64,000 bases of DNA from positions 62,001 through 126,000 of the forward strand of contig NZ_JANINI010000005.1 in assembly GCF_024580145.1 (NCBI RefSeq), given 5' to 3'. This document shows, piece by piece, positions 53,557 to 62,759 of the stretch. The position numbers were made by a program, and so were the translations under genes. This DNA comes from Methyloversatilis sp. XJ19-49 (GTDB taxonomy: Bacteria; Pseudomonadota; Gammaproteobacteria; Burkholderiales; Rhodocyclaceae). The notes beneath the pieces are model-generated. The model did not search any database, was not told the origin of the DNA, and saw only the letters and a program-made list of their open reading frames with translations. Within the stretch, counting starts at the first letter, position 1. Each line of letters starts with the position of its first letter.

Positions 53557-53793
53557 GCGCACCGCCTAACGGAGCGTGAAGACGCACCCTGCCTGAGCGC
53601 TCGCCCCTTCTTCGGGAGCTGCGCGGCGGTGTGGGGAAAGAAGCTCGTGCGAGCTGTCTCTGTGGGAGCGGCGGCCCCGCCGCGATACGCACTCTGCACA
53701 ACGATGATCGCAGCACTGCTCGCCGCCCGTTAAGCCGGCTGGCCATGCAAGGCCAGCCGTGGAGAGCCGCCGCGGCGACAGCCCCGACAGCGA
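53557..53793. other. Intergenic region with dispersed repeat and stem-loop
   Basis: The 237-bp gap between the convergent triheme cytochrome and isocitrate dehydrogenase genes holds a dispersed repeat copy (53661-53706) and a 9-bp hairpin (CGGCTGGCC / GGCCAGCCG, 53736-53759) without a U-run. No coding content was recognised. Confidence 0.6.
53661..53706. repeat. Dispersed REP-like repeat, copy A
   Basis: 46 bp beginning TGTGGGAGCGGCGGCC and ending GCACAACGATG. It is identical except for one base to copy B at 60594-60639. The GTGGGAGCGGC head, able to fold with the following GCCGCGA, is typical of REP/extragenic palindrome families. Confidence 0.8.
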
Positions 53794-54828
53794 TCAGCTG
53801 TTTCGGATGCGCGCGACCAGGGCGTCCATGTACTGTTTCGTCGTCGCCTTGCCGCCCAGATCGCCGGTGCGCACATTGTCGATGTTGAGCGTATCGGACA
53901 CCGCCTTGCGGATGATGTCGCCCTTGTCCTGCAGTTTCACGTGGTCGAGCATCAGCGCGGACGCCAGCACCAGCGCCGTCGGATTGGCAATGCCCTTGCC
54001 GGCGATGTCCGGCGCCGAGCCATGCACCGCCTCGAAGATCGCCGCGTCAGCGCCGATATTGGAGCCCGGCGCCATGCCCAGGCCGCCGACCAGGCCGGCA
54101 GTCAGGTCGGACAGGATGTCACCGAACAGGTTGGTGGTGACGAGTACGTCGAACTGCCAGGGGTTCATCACCAGCTTCATGCAGCAGGCGTCGACGATGA
54201 CCTGTTCGAACTGGATGCGGCCCTTGTAGCGCTCTTCGTACATCTGTTCGGCGGTCTCCAGGAAGATGCCGGTCAGCGCCTTCATGATGTTGGCCTTGTG
54301 TACCACGGTCACCTTCTTGCGGCCGAGCGCGATCGCGTGTTCGAACGCGTATTCGAGGATGTGGCGCGCGCCCTGGCGGGTGTTCACGCCAGTCGACATG
54401 GCCACCGCATGCGGGTCACCCTCGATCGGAATGAAGTGCTCGTAGCCCATGTACAGGCCTTCGAGGTTTTCGCGGCAGACGATGAGGTCGATGTTGTCGT
54501 AGCGGCCGCCAGGGATCAACGTGCGCGCCGGACGGATGTTGGCGTACAGCTTGAACGCCTCGCGCAGGCGTACGTTGATCGAGCGGAAGCCGCCGCCGAC
54601 TGGCGTCTCGAGGGGGCCCTTCAGGCCGAGTCGGGTGCGGCGGATGCTTTCCAGCGTCGCCTCCGGCAACGGATCGCCATGCGTCTTGAGCGCGCCCATG
54701 CCGGCCGGCTGGGTATCCCATTCGAACGGCGCACCGACAGCGTCCAGCGCAGCCAGCGCGGCGTCCATGATTTCGGGGCCGATACCGTCACCGGGTATCA
54801 GGGTGGCGGGAATTTTCTGCGCACTCAT
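53794..54828 (-). CDS. NAD-dependent isocitrate dehydrogenase family protein
   Basis: A 344-residue beta-decarboxylating dehydrogenase of the isocitrate/isopropylmalate/homoisocitrate family. It has the N-terminal PATLIPGDGIGPEI, the substrate loop GGGFRSINVRLREAFKLYAN, and the metal and cofactor segments LVTTNLFGDILSDLTAGLVG and EAVHGSAPDIAGKGIANPTA. The substrate loop S-x-N-x-x-L-R points to isocitrate rather than isopropylmalate, so it is probably an NAD-type TCA enzyme. The ATG at 54828 has AGGAGA upstream, better than an ATG at 54855. Confidence 0.88.
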   Translation of the reverse strand: MSAQKIPATLIPGDGIGPEIMDAALAALDAVGAPFEWDTQPAGMGALKTHGDPLPEATLESIRRTRLGLKGPLETPVGGGFRSINVRLREAFKLYANIRPARTLIPGGRYDNIDLIVCRENLEGLYMGYEHFIPIEGDPHAVAMSTGVNTRQGARHILEYAFEHAIALGRKKVTVVHKANIMKALTGIFLETAEQMYEERYKGRIQFEQVIVDACCMKLVMNPWQFDVLVTTNLFGDILSDLTAGLVGGLGMAPGSNIGADAAIFEAVHGSAPDIAGKGIANPTALVLASALMLDHVKLQDKGDIIRKAVSDTLNIDNVRTGDLGGKATTKQYMDALVARIRNS

Positions 54829-54962
54829 TCGGGGTCTCCTGTCATGGTTATGCATCGCCGTACGTCAGCGCCGGGTTGGCGCAGCGTCCGGAAATGTGGG
54901 AAGGCCGAAGCAAGAAACCTGCCCCGGCGGGGTCTGGCGGCACGTACCGGCAGACCCGATGT

Positions 54963-55682
54963 TCATGCCGGCGCGACCGGCTCGATGGCGCGCCATACCG
55001 TGGCGCCGCCGCTGGCCTTGTCGATCTCGGCCAGCACGCGCTCGTGCTCCGAACGCTCGGCCTCACTCGCCTGCACGCGGCGCAATGCACCGGAAATGCG
55101 CGTTGGCGCGGCACTGCGCACCGTCGCGGAATCCGGCTCGAGATCGATGATCAGGCTTTCCTGACCGCGCGTCATCGCCAGATAGACTTCGACCAGCAGT
55201 TCGGCATCGCGCAGCGCGCCATGGAACTCACGGTGCGTGTTGTCTATGCCGAAGCGCTCGCACAGTGCATCGAGGTTGGCCCGCTTGCCGGGGAACATGT
55301 CGCGCGCCATGCGCACGGTATCGATCGGCGGACCGAGGGTAATGTCACGCAGCGGCGACAGGCCGAGCATGTTGAACTCGTTGTCGATGAAACCGACGTC
55401 GAAGGCGGCGTTGTGGATGACCAGTTCGGCATCGCGCACGAAATCGACAAACTCCGCCGCCACATCGCGGAATTTCGGCTTGTCTGCCAGAAATTCCGTC
55501 GTGATGCCGTGGATCGCGACTGCGCCTTCCGGCACGTCGCGTTCCGGATTGACGAAGCGATGCAGTTGCCGGCCGGTGCGCTTGCGACCGACCATTTCGA
55601 CGCAGCCGATTTCGATCAACCGGTCGCCGTTCTGCCATTCCAGTCCGGTCGTTTCGGTGTCGAGGATGATCTGGCGTTTCAT
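54963..55682 (-). CDS. dnaQ: DNA polymerase III epsilon subunit
   Basis: A 239-residue 3'-5' proofreading exonuclease of the replicative polymerase. The DEDDh motifs are present: ILDTETTGLEW (Exo I), IHNAAFDVGFIDNE (Exo II) and HREFHGALRDAELL (Exo III). The C-terminal tail after about residue 185 should bind the alpha subunit. It lies downstream of rnhA on the same strand, a common gene order. Confidence 0.95.
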   Translation of the reverse strand: MKRQIILDTETTGLEWQNGDRLIEIGCVEMVGRKRTGRQLHRFVNPERDVPEGAVAIHGITTEFLADKPKFRDVAAEFVDFVRDAELVIHNAAFDVGFIDNEFNMLGLSPLRDITLGPPIDTVRMARDMFPGKRANLDALCERFGIDNTHREFHGALRDAELLVEVYLAMTRGQESLIIDLEPDSATVRSAAPTRISGALRRVQASEAERSEHERVLAEIDKASGGATVWRAIEPVAPA

Positions 55683-55746
55683 GGAAGGGTAAGTCCGGGA
55701 ACAGGTCGGGCCACTGCGCGGCGCATTCTACAGCCAGCCGTCGCGC

Positions 55747-56184
55747 TCACGCGCCGCGCACGGGAATCGCGTCACGCGCCAGCCGGTCGACGCGCTCGTT
55801 TTCCGGGTGGCCGGCATGACCCTTGACCCACTTCCACTCGACTTCATGCACCCGTGCCGCCGCATCGAGCGCCTGCCACAGGTCGACGTTCTTGACCGGA
55901 TCGCCGCCTGCCGTTTTCCAGCCCTTGCGCTTCCAGCCGTGTATCCACTCGCTGATGCCCTTCTGTACATACTGCGAGTCGGTATACACCACGGCGCGCA
56001 CCGGCTTCTTCAGTGCATTGAGCGCCTCGATCACCGCCATCAGTTCCATGCGGTTGTTCGTGGTCGCGCGCTCGCCGCCCGACAGTTCGCGTTCGACGGC
56101 GCCGCACTTGAGCAGCGCGCCCCAGCCGCCCGGGCCCGGGTTGCCACTGCAGGCACCGTCGGTGTAGATGATCACGTCGTCCAA
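55747..56184 (-). CDS. rnhA: Ribonuclease HI
   Basis: Degrades RNA in RNA-DNA hybrids. About 145 residues with the active-site DEDD set: [44 protein letters not shown] and the C-terminal [15 protein letters not shown]. No ATG fits; I chose a TTG at 56184 with GGAG about 6 bases upstream. A GTG at 56175 is possible. A much longer in-frame extension into the methyltransferase gene was rejected. Confidence 0.93.
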   Translation of the reverse strand: MDDVIIYTDGACSGNPGPGGWGALLKCGAVERELSGGERATTNNRMELMAVIEALNALKKPVRAVVYTDSQYVQKGISEWIHGWKRKGWKTAGGDPVKNVDLWQALDAAARVHEVEWKWVKGHAGHPENERVDRLARDAIPVRGA

Positions 56185-56198
56185 GACTTGCTCCAGGT

Positions 56199-56945
56199 TC
56201 AGGTACCGAACTTGCGGTCCGGCACGGTATTGCGACGAGCGCTGCCGACGCTGGCCACTGCCCGCGCGGCAGCGCGGCGGTCGCTCCATTGCGGCGTGAT
56301 GAGGCGCATGCCGTGCACACGCTTGACACCCTGCAGTACGTACGCGCCACCCAGAAACGGCCACCAGCGGTCCCCGGCGGATTCGATGAAACTCCAGCGC
56401 GCCAGCCATTTTTCGCTGCGTACCGGCGGACGGTAGCAGCCGAAACAACCCGCCTGCGTGTCCAGGCTGAGCAGCTTGAACCAGTCGCGCAGGCGCGGCA
56501 CCGACAGCCAGTCGCCATTCCACGGAAAGGGTTCGCGCTCCTGCAGGCGCCGCCGTGCGCCCCACAGGCTGAACGGGTTGAAGCCGGTCACCAGCACCTG
56601 CCCTTCCGGTACCAGCACGCGCTCCACCTCGCGCAGCACGGCGTGCGGGTCGGCGGCAAATTCGAGCACGTGCGGCAGTATCACGAGATCGACGCTGGTG
56701 GCCGGAAACGGCAGATGTACCGGATCGCACACCAGCGCCGGCGTCGGACCCGGGCCCGCATCGTCGCTGTACAGCTTGAACGGCATACGGTTGGCACGCA
56801 GATAGTCGTGCTGCAGCAGGCCGATCTGTACCGCGTTGTAACCGAACACGTCGGCCACCATCCTGTCCACCTGTGCGTGCTCCCAGCGCTGGACGTATTG
56901 TCCCTGCGGGGTATCCAGCCATTCGTGCAAACCGGGAATCGACAT
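56199..56945 (-). CDS. Class I SAM-dependent methyltransferase
   Basis: A 248-residue protein starting [21 protein letters not shown] methyltransferase-11-type core is partly visible ([20 protein letters not shown], then [20 protein letters not shown] and [16 protein letters not shown]). The glycine-rich first SAM loop is poorly conserved. Adjacent genes (gloB, rnhA, dnaQ) are its usual neighbours. The substrate is unknown. It is divergent from gloB. Confidence 0.88.
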   Translation of the reverse strand: MSIPGLHEWLDTPQGQYVQRWEHAQVDRMVADVFGYNAVQIGLLQHDYLRANRMPFKLYSDDAGPGPTPALVCDPVHLPFPATSVDLVILPHVLEFAADPHAVLREVERVLVPEGQVLVTGFNPFSLWGARRRLQEREPFPWNGDWLSVPRLRDWFKLLSLDTQAGCFGCYRPPVRSEKWLARWSFIESAGDRWWPFLGGAYVLQGVKRVHGMRLITPQWSDRRAAARAVASVGSARRNTVPDRKFGT

Positions 56946-57022
56946 GTTTTACGGGGCGGTGGATCGTGACGCGTGAGACGGACGCATTGTCATTGCTTCA
57001 GCCTCACGCCAGAATCGGGCGC

Positions 57023-57784
57023 ATGAAGATATATCCGATACCCGCGTTTGGCGACAATTATCTTTGGCTGGTCGCAAACGGAACACGCGCGCTGGCGGTC
57101 GACCCGGGTGACGCCACGCCGGTACTCGCGGCACTCGACCGACACCGCCTGACGCTCGACACCATCCTGATCACGCACCATCACGGCGACCACATCGGCG
57201 GCGTCGCCGAACTGGTGCGTCGCACCGGCGCACGCGTTTACGGGCCCGCCGACGAGCGCATTGCCGAAGTGACCGATCCCGTGACGGAGGGCCGGCGCAT
57301 CGACCTGCCCTGGCTGGGCGTCGCCCTGACCGTGCTTGAAGTACCCGGCCACACGCGCAGCCACATCGCCTGGTACGGCGACGACGCACTTTTTTGCGGC
57401 GACACGTTGTTTGCCGCCGGCTGCGGCCGGCTGTTCGAAGGCACGGCGGAACAGATGTGGCACTCGCTGTCGCGCATCGCTTCGTTGCCGCTGCACACGC
57501 GCATCTACTGTGCGCACGAGTACACAGAATCCAATCTGCGCTTCGCACTGGCGGTCGAACCGGACAACCAGGCGCTGATCGCCCGCGCCCGGCGCGTTGC
57601 GAAGCTCCGGGCCGCCGATCAGCCCAGCGTGCCGTTCGCGCTGGCCGAAGAGCTCGCGACCAACCCCTTCCTGCGCGTGCGCGAGGCAGCCATCATCCGC
57701 GCCGCCGAGGCACACGCCGGCCACAAACTTAAATGCCCGGTCGACGTGTTCGCCGTACTTCGGGAGTGGAAGAACGGTTTTTGA
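57023..57784 (+). CDS. gloB: Hydroxyacylglutathione hydrolase (glyoxalase II)
   Basis: A 253-residue metallo-beta-lactamase-fold thioesterase that releases D-lactate from S-lactoylglutathione in methylglyoxal detoxification. The binuclear metal motif is THHHGDHIGG, with further ligands in VPGHTRSH, FCGDTLFAAGCGRLFEG and YCAHEYTESNLRFA. The ATG at 57023 (MKIYPIPAFGDNYLWL) is the conserved start; a longer upstream frame is antisense to the methyltransferase. Confidence 0.95.
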   Translation: MKIYPIPAFGDNYLWLVANGTRALAVDPGDATPVLAALDRHRLTLDTILITHHHGDHIGGVAELVRRTGARVYGPADERIAEVTDPVTEGRRIDLPWLGVALTVLEVPGHTRSHIAWYGDDALFCGDTLFAAGCGRLFEGTAEQMWHSLSRIASLPLHTRIYCAHEYTESNLRFALAVEPDNQALIARARRVAKLRAADQPSVPFALAEELATNPFLRVREAAIIRAAEAHAGHKLKCPVDVFAVLREWKNGF

Positions 57785-57804
57785 CGAGGCGTCGCCGCCG
57801 CGAT

Positions 57805-58767
57805 TCACTCCACGGCGATTTCTGGCACCTTGTAGCCGACGCGGTCACGACCGCCGGACTTGGCGGAATAGAGCGCGAAGTCGGCCTCTGCGAGCAGGCT
57901 TTGCGGACCGCCGCTTTCCTGCCCGGGTGTCGTGCTGGCGACGCCGACACTGATGGTCAGCTTGCCGCCCGGCACCGCGCGATGTTCGATACCGAGCGCA
58001 CGGATCGAGTCGCACAGGCCCTCGCCCACCCGGCGTGCGCCACCCAGATCGGTTTCCGGCAGCACCAGCGCGAACTCCTCGCCGCCGTAGCGCGCCACCA
58101 GATCACTCGGTCGGCGAGATACCGCGAGCAAAGCATTGGCAACGTTTTTCAGGCATTCGTCGCCTGCGATGTGACCGTAGGTGTCGTTGTACTGCTTGAA
58201 ATTGTCCACATCGACCAGCGCCAGCGCGATCGGCCGCTTGTAGCGTGCCGCGCGACGCCATTCGCGCATGATGGTTTCGTCGAGCTGACGGCGGTTGGCC
58301 AGCCCGGTCAGGCCGTCGAGCGAACTCAGCCGGGTCAGTTCCTGATTGGCGGCATCGAGCTTTCGCGTCAGCACCACCAGCGAATAGCGCATCTGCAGGA
58401 TGCGCTGCATGGCGCGTACCTTGGCCGCCAGCACGACTTCGCTGACCGGCTTGAACAGGTAGTCGTCTCCGCCGGCGGTGATGCCCTGCACCAGATCGGT
58501 GTCGGCGGTACGGGCGGTCAGGAAGAGGATGGGCGTCCATTCGCCTGACTGCTCGATGGCGCGGATGCGTCGCGCGACCTCGTAGCCGTCGATGCCCGGC
58601 AGCACCACATCGAGCAGCACGATGTCCGGATTGTGTTCACGGAAAGCAGCAATGCCCGATTCGCCGTCGGTGGCTGCAATGGGCAGTATGCCCATCCGTT
58701 CGAGATGCTGACTGATGACGGCGAGCCCCGTCTGGGAATCTTCAATGATCAGCGCTTTCATGGACAT
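57805..58767 (-). CDS. Response regulator diguanylate cyclase (REC-GGDEF)
   Basis: A 320-residue cytoplasmic enzyme that makes c-di-GMP under phosphorylation control. The N-terminal receiver domain has the acceptor D53 (LLDVVLPGIDG) and K106 (YLFKPVSE). The C-terminal cyclase domain has an active-type GGEEF at 228-232 and a complete inhibitory site R219-x-x-D222 five residues before it, so it should be product-inhibited. No histidine kinase lies beside it. It could feed PelD and YajQ encoded in the same window, but no link is shown. Confidence 0.94.
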   Translation of the reverse strand: MSMKALIIEDSQTGLAVISQHLERMGILPIAATDGESGIAAFREHNPDIVLLDVVLPGIDGYEVARRIRAIEQSGEWTPILFLTARTADTDLVQGITAGGDDYLFKPVSEVVLAAKVRAMQRILQMRYSLVVLTRKLDAANQELTRLSSLDGLTGLANRRQLDETIMREWRRAARYKRPIALALVDVDNFKQYNDTYGHIAGDECLKNVANALLAVSRRPSDLVARYGGEEFALVLPETDLGGARRVGEGLCDSIRALGIEHRAVPGGKLTISVGVASTTPGQESGGPQSLLAEADFALYSAKSGGRDRVGYKVPEIAVE

Positions 58768-58958
58768 ACCCTTTTTTCCGCATCATAAGCCACGTGCGCA
58801 CCGCGCGTGCGGGTGTCTGAAGAAACGAAACTATGTGCGCCCCACGCGGTCCGTTCCGGGTCTCTTCATCGGTTCTTCAACGCCGGCAGCGTCCGCAATC
58901 AGGTTTGACGCTGCATGCTCCGGGTGGCTAGCATTCGGGGTTTGGCTCTTTCGCAGCA

Positions 58959-60461
58959 ATGCCGCTTCTCATCGATTCCCTCCTGCGCCGCGCCGCACTC
59001 CTGCTGTCGGGCCTGCTGCTCGCCGGCTGCGCGGCCACCGGTGTGGTCAGCGAGAATTCCGGCGACGCGTCCGTTGCACGGTCATCCGTCAGCACGCCGG
59101 AACGCAGCCGTGTGATGAAGAAACCGGGTGACACCAGCCGCACACCAGGCATCAAACCGGGCAAGGCCGAACCGATCCCCTTTCCGGAACCGACCGAAAT
59201 CGTCCGGGCACCGGAAGATGAAATCAAACCGGTCGACCTCACCCTGCCGCCGGACGACCTGTGGGAACGCATCCGCAAGGGCTTCGGCATGGCCGACCTC
59301 GACCATCCGCTGGTCGCCGAACACCAGGCCTGGTATCTGAATCGACCCGACTACTTCCGCCGCATGTCCGAACGGGGCCGGCGCTACATGTTCCACATCG
59401 TCGAGGAGATCGAAAAGCGCGGCCTGCCGACAGAGCTGGCGCTGCTACCCATGGTGGAAAGCGCGTACAACCCCGAGGCACTGTCGGTCGCCAAGGCGTC
59501 CGGTCTGTGGCAGTTCATTCCGTCCACCGGCAAGCTGTACGGACTCGAACAGAACGCGCAGCGCGACGACCGGCGTGACATCGTCGCCTCAACCCAGGCA
59601 GCGCTCGAATACCTGCAGAAGATCTACGAGATGCACGGCGACTGGCATCTGGCGCTGGCGTCGTACAACTGGGGCGAAGGCGCGGTCGGGCGCGCCGTGC
59701 TGCGCAACCAGGCGGCCGGCCTGCCGACCGACTATGCCTCGCTGAACATGCCGGCCGAAACCCGCCATTACGTACCCAAGCTGCAGGCGCTGAAGAACAT
59801 CATCGCGCAGCCCGAACTTTTCGGCATCGAACTCGAATCGGTCGAGAACAAGCCCTATTTTACCCAGGTGGCCGAAGCGCCATCGATGGACCTGGCCACT
59901 GCTGCCCGACTGGCCGACGTGCCGGTGGCCGAAATCAAGGCGCTGAACCCGCAGCACAAGCGGCCGGTCATCCGCACTGGCAAGGGCGGCGCCCAACTGG
60001 TACTGCCTGCACATGCGGTCGAGACCTTCATGGCCAATCTGGACAACCGCAACCCGGACGCTGCACCGACCGCCGGCGCGCCCTGGCGCACCTATACGCT
60101 GGGGCCAAAGGAAACGCTGGCCACGGTGATCCGCCGCTTTGGTGTCAGCGAATGGCGGCTGCGCCGCTTCAACGGCCTGTCCCCGACCGTGCGCATCGGC
60201 CCGGGCAGCACTTTGCTGGTGCCGGACGAAAACAGCAGCCTGTCGCTCGACGGCGGCAACGCCGAAGAAGCGCCGCGCCTGGGTGTCGACAAACCAAAGT
60301 ACAAGCGCGTGAAGCGCAACGGGCGCTGGGTGAGCGTGCCGATCAAGCCAGTCTCGAACACGCAAGCCGTGAAGTCGGGCGCGCAGAAGAAAAAGGTCAG
60401 CGCACCTGCCGCACGGAAGAAGTCGGTGATCCCGGCCGGGAAACCAGCGAAAGGCAAGTAG
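58959..60461 (+). CDS. mltD: Membrane-bound lytic murein transglycosylase D
   Basis: A 500-residue peptidoglycan-cleaving lipoprotein. The signal peptide ends in the lipobox LLAGC (Cys24). A Pro-rich linker is followed by an SLT domain with catalytic Glu167 (ALLPMVESAYNPEALSVAKA, then SGLWQFIPSTGKLYGL). A LysM-like repeat follows (YTLGPKETLATVIRRFGVSE) before a basic C-terminal tail (KVSAPAARKKSVIPAGKPAK). It is divergent from the cyclase gene; the repeat-rich spacer lies downstream. Confidence 0.95.
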   Translation: MPLLIDSLLRRAALLLSGLLLAGCAATGVVSENSGDASVARSSVSTPERSRVMKKPGDTSRTPGIKPGKAEPIPFPEPTEIVRAPEDEIKPVDLTLPPDDLWERIRKGFGMADLDHPLVAEHQAWYLNRPDYFRRMSERGRRYMFHIVEEIEKRGLPTELALLPMVESAYNPEALSVAKASGLWQFIPSTGKLYGLEQNAQRDDRRDIVASTQAALEYLQKIYEMHGDWHLALASYNWGEGAVGRAVLRNQAAGLPTDYASLNMPAETRHYVPKLQALKNIIAQPELFGIELESVENKPYFTQVAEAPSMDLATAARLADVPVAEIKALNPQHKRPVIRTGKGGAQLVLPAHAVETFMANLDNRNPDAAPTAGAPWRTYTLGPKETLATVIRRFGVSEWRLRRFNGLSPTVRIGPGSTLLVPDENSSLSLDGGNAEEAPRLGVDKPKYKRVKRNGRWVSVPIKPVSNTQAVKSGAQKKKVSAPAARKKSVIPAGKPAKGK

Positions 60462-60506
60462 CGGTCGGGCTTGCGCCATGCCGGCGCGGCGACCTGTGGG
60501 AGTTGT

Positions 60507-60598
60507 CCCTGTGGTGGCTGCCCTGTGGTGGCTGCCCTGTGGTGGCTGCCCTGTGGTGGCTGCCCTGTGGTGGCTGCCCTGTGGTGGCTGCCCTGTGG
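60507..60598. repeat. Tandem 14-bp repeat, six copies plus a partial seventh
   Basis: CCCTGTGGTGGCTG is repeated without change six times (60507-60590), followed by CCCTGTGG. The unit length is not a multiple of three. The array runs straight into REP-like copy B (CTGTGGGAGC), so it may have grown from the end of that element by slippage. Confidence 0.9.
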
Positions 60599-60677
60599 GA
60601 GCGGCGGCCTCGCCGCGATACGCACTCTGCACAACGATGGTCGCGGCACAATCGCGGCGAGGCCGCCGCTCCCACAG
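60593..60677. repeat. REP-like repeat copy B with perfect 27-bp inverted partner
   Basis: The first 27 bases (60593-60619, beginning CTGTGGGAGCGGCGGCC) are perfectly inverted at 60651-60677, separated by 31 bases. The left part (60594-60639) matches copy A at 53661. Further fragments of the head follow at about 60682-60709. This is the organisation of a paired REP element, such as those moved by REP-associated transposases, but no transposase is in the window. Confidence 0.85.
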
Positions 60678-60734
60678 GGGGCGCTCCCACAGGCCGCCGC
60701 TCCCACAAAAACCCCGCGGTTCGCCGCAGCGCGT

Positions 60735-62759
60735 TCAGTCCGCGAACCAGCACGCCACAGCCTGGCGACCATCATGACCTTCGAGCACCGGCGCATCCGT
60801 GCCGCAGCGCGCCTGTGCGCGCGGGCAGCGCGGGTGGAAATGGCAGCCTGAGGGCGGATCGGCCGGCGACGGCAGGTCGCCGGTGAGCTTCTGCGGCACG
60901 GCAGCGGCGTCGAGGTCGGCACGCGGCACGGCCGACAGCAGCGCCTTCGTGTAGGGATGACGCGGCGCGCCGAGCACCTGGTCAACGCTGCCGATCTCGA
61001 CGATGCGCCCGAGGTACATCACCGCCACATCGTGCGCGAGGTGTTCGACCACCGCAATGTTGTGCGTGATGAACAGGTAGGCCAGCCCCATGTCGCGCTG
61101 CAGCCGACCCAGCAGGTTCAGGATCTGCGCCTGCACCGACACGTCGAGCGCGGAAGTGGGTTCGTCGCACACGATCAGCGCGGGCTGCACCGCCAGCGAG
61201 CGCGCGATGGCGATGCGCTGACGCTGGCCGCCGGAAAACTCATGCGGATAGCGATCGGCCATGTCGGCACGCAGGCCGACCTGTTCGAGCAGGCGCGCCA
61301 CCGCCACGCCGTCGCCGCCCTGCTGCAGCGCGCCCATGCCCTCGCCGATGATTTCGCCGACCCGCATGCGCGGGTTCAGCGAGCCGTACGGGTCCTGGAA
61401 CACCATCTGCATGCGCGCGCGCAGGCTGCGCAGCGCGCTCTTCGAAAGACTACCGACATCCTGGTCATCCAGGCTCACGGTGCCGCCGGTCGGTTCGATC
61501 AGGCGCAGGATGGCCTTGCCCACCGTGGTCTTGCCGCACCCTGATTCACCGACCAGCGCCAGCGTGCGACCCGGGCGGATGTCGAGCGACACGCCATCGA
61601 CCGCCCGCACATGACCGACCACCCGCTGCAGCACACCGCGACGGATCGGGAAATGCACTTTCAGATCGCGTACCGACAGCAAGGGCGCCTGCGCTGCCTC
61701 GATGCCGCCATCGGCCGCGACCAGCGTCACCGCCGTCGCCAGCGGCGCAGCGCGCGCCGTCTCCGCCGGGTCGTACAGATGGCAGCGCACACGCTGCGCC
61801 TCGCCCGCCTCATGCCAGGCCGGCGCTTCGTCATGGCAGCGCGACCAGGCCTGCGGACAGCGGTCGGCGAAGCGGCAGCCGGAGAAGGCGGTGGTCAGCG
61901 GCGGCACCGAACCGGGGATGGTCGCCAGCTCACCGCGGCCGTGGCGCGCGGCATCCGGCAGCGCATCGAACAGCAGCTTCGAATACGGATGCGCCGGCCG
62001 CATGAAGAAGGCGGCACGCGGCGCCTGCTCGATCAGCTGGCCGGCGTACATGACACCGATCTGGTGCGCCATGCGCGCCACCACGCCGAGGTCGTGCGTG
62101 ATCAGCAGCACCGCCATGCCGCGCTCGCGCTGCAGCCGCGCCAGCAGGTCGAGCACCTGCGCCTGTATGGTCACGTCGAGCGCGGTGGTCGGCTCGTCGG
62201 CAATCAACAGGCGCGGCTCGCCGGCCAGCGCCATGGCGATCATCACGCGCTGCTTCATGCCGCCGGAAAACTGGAACGGGTATTCGTCGAGCCGCCGCGC
62301 CGCGTCGGGAATGCCGACCGCGTTCAGCAGCTCGAGCGCCCGGGCGCGCGCCGGTGCGCCGCGCAGGCCGCGATGGGTAGCCAGCACCTCGCCGATCTGC
62401 TGCAGCACGGTAAGCACCGGGTTAAGGCTGGTCGCCGGCTCCTGGAAGATCATCGCCATGTCGCTGCCGCGGCTTTCGCGCATCTGCGCTTCGGTCAGCG
62501 TGGTCAGTTCGCGCCCGGCCAGCTTCACCGAACCGCCGGCGATGTAGCCGACGTCGGGCAGCAGGCGCATCAGCGCACCGGCCGTCATCGACTTGCCGCA
62601 GCCGGACTCGCCGAGCAGCGCCATGGTTTCGCCGGCACGCACCTCGAAGTCGAGGCCATCGACCGCGCGCGCGATGCCGGCCGGCGTATCCAGTTCGGCA
62701 ACCAGGCCGCGCACGTCGAGCAGCGGCTCGACGGCGTGTCTCACGTCGGGTCCGCTCAT
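60735..62759 (-). CDS. Oligopeptide-type ABC transporter, dual ATP-binding protein
   Basis: A 674-residue fusion of two ATPases like OppD and OppF/DppD and DppF. Each half has Walker A (GESGCGKSMTAG; GESGCGKTTVGK), a signature (FSGGMKQRVMIAMALA; FSGGQRQRIAIARSLA), Walker B (LLIADEPTTALD; LIVCDEPTSALD) and a C-terminal Cys-rich oligopeptide-transporter extension (CRFADRCPQAWSRC; CHFHPRCPRAQARC). It powers uptake of peptides or similar solutes through the membrane permeases. The ATG at 62759 overlaps the permease gene by 4 bases; the longer upstream frame is antisense. Confidence 0.94.
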   Translation of the reverse strand: MSGPDVRHAVEPLLDVRGLVAELDTPAGIARAVDGLDFEVRAGETMALLGESGCGKSMTAGALMRLLPDVGYIAGGSVKLAGRELTTLTEAQMRESRGSDMAMIFQEPATSLNPVLTVLQQIGEVLATHRGLRGAPARARALELLNAVGIPDAARRLDEYPFQFSGGMKQRVMIAMALAGEPRLLIADEPTTALDVTIQAQVLDLLARLQRERGMAVLLITHDLGVVARMAHQIGVMYAGQLIEQAPRAAFFMRPAHPYSKLLFDALPDAARHGRGELATIPGSVPPLTTAFSGCRFADRCPQAWSRCHDEAPAWHEAGEAQRVRCHLYDPAETARAAPLATAVTLVAADGGIEAAQAPLLSVRDLKVHFPIRRGVLQRVVGHVRAVDGVSLDIRPGRTLALVGESGCGKTTVGKAILRLIEPTGGTVSLDDQDVGSLSKSALRSLRARMQMVFQDPYGSLNPRMRVGEIIGEGMGALQQGGDGVAVARLLEQVGLRADMADRYPHEFSGGQRQRIAIARSLAVQPALIVCDEPTSALDVSVQAQILNLLGRLQRDMGLAYLFITHNIAVVEHLAHDVAVMYLGRIVEIGSVDQVLGAPRHPYTKALLSAVPRADLDAAAVPQKLTGDLPSPADPPSGCHFHPRCPRAQARCGTDAPVLEGHDGRQAVACWFAD

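Larger units (their letters stand above)
60462..60734. other. Repeat-rich intergenic region between mltD and the ABC transporter genes
   Basis: The 273-bp gap between convergent genes consists largely of repeats: six tandem 14-bp units, a dispersed repeat copy B, its perfect inverted partner, and two more fragments ending GCTCCCAC. Short frames across it reflect the repeat and are not genes. A large stem-loop could act as a terminator for either gene. Confidence 0.75.

Noticed and set aside
60507-60598. Tandem repeat considered as a CRISPR array
   Set aside because: The 14-bp units are directly adjacent with no spacers and no cas genes are near; it is a minisatellite.
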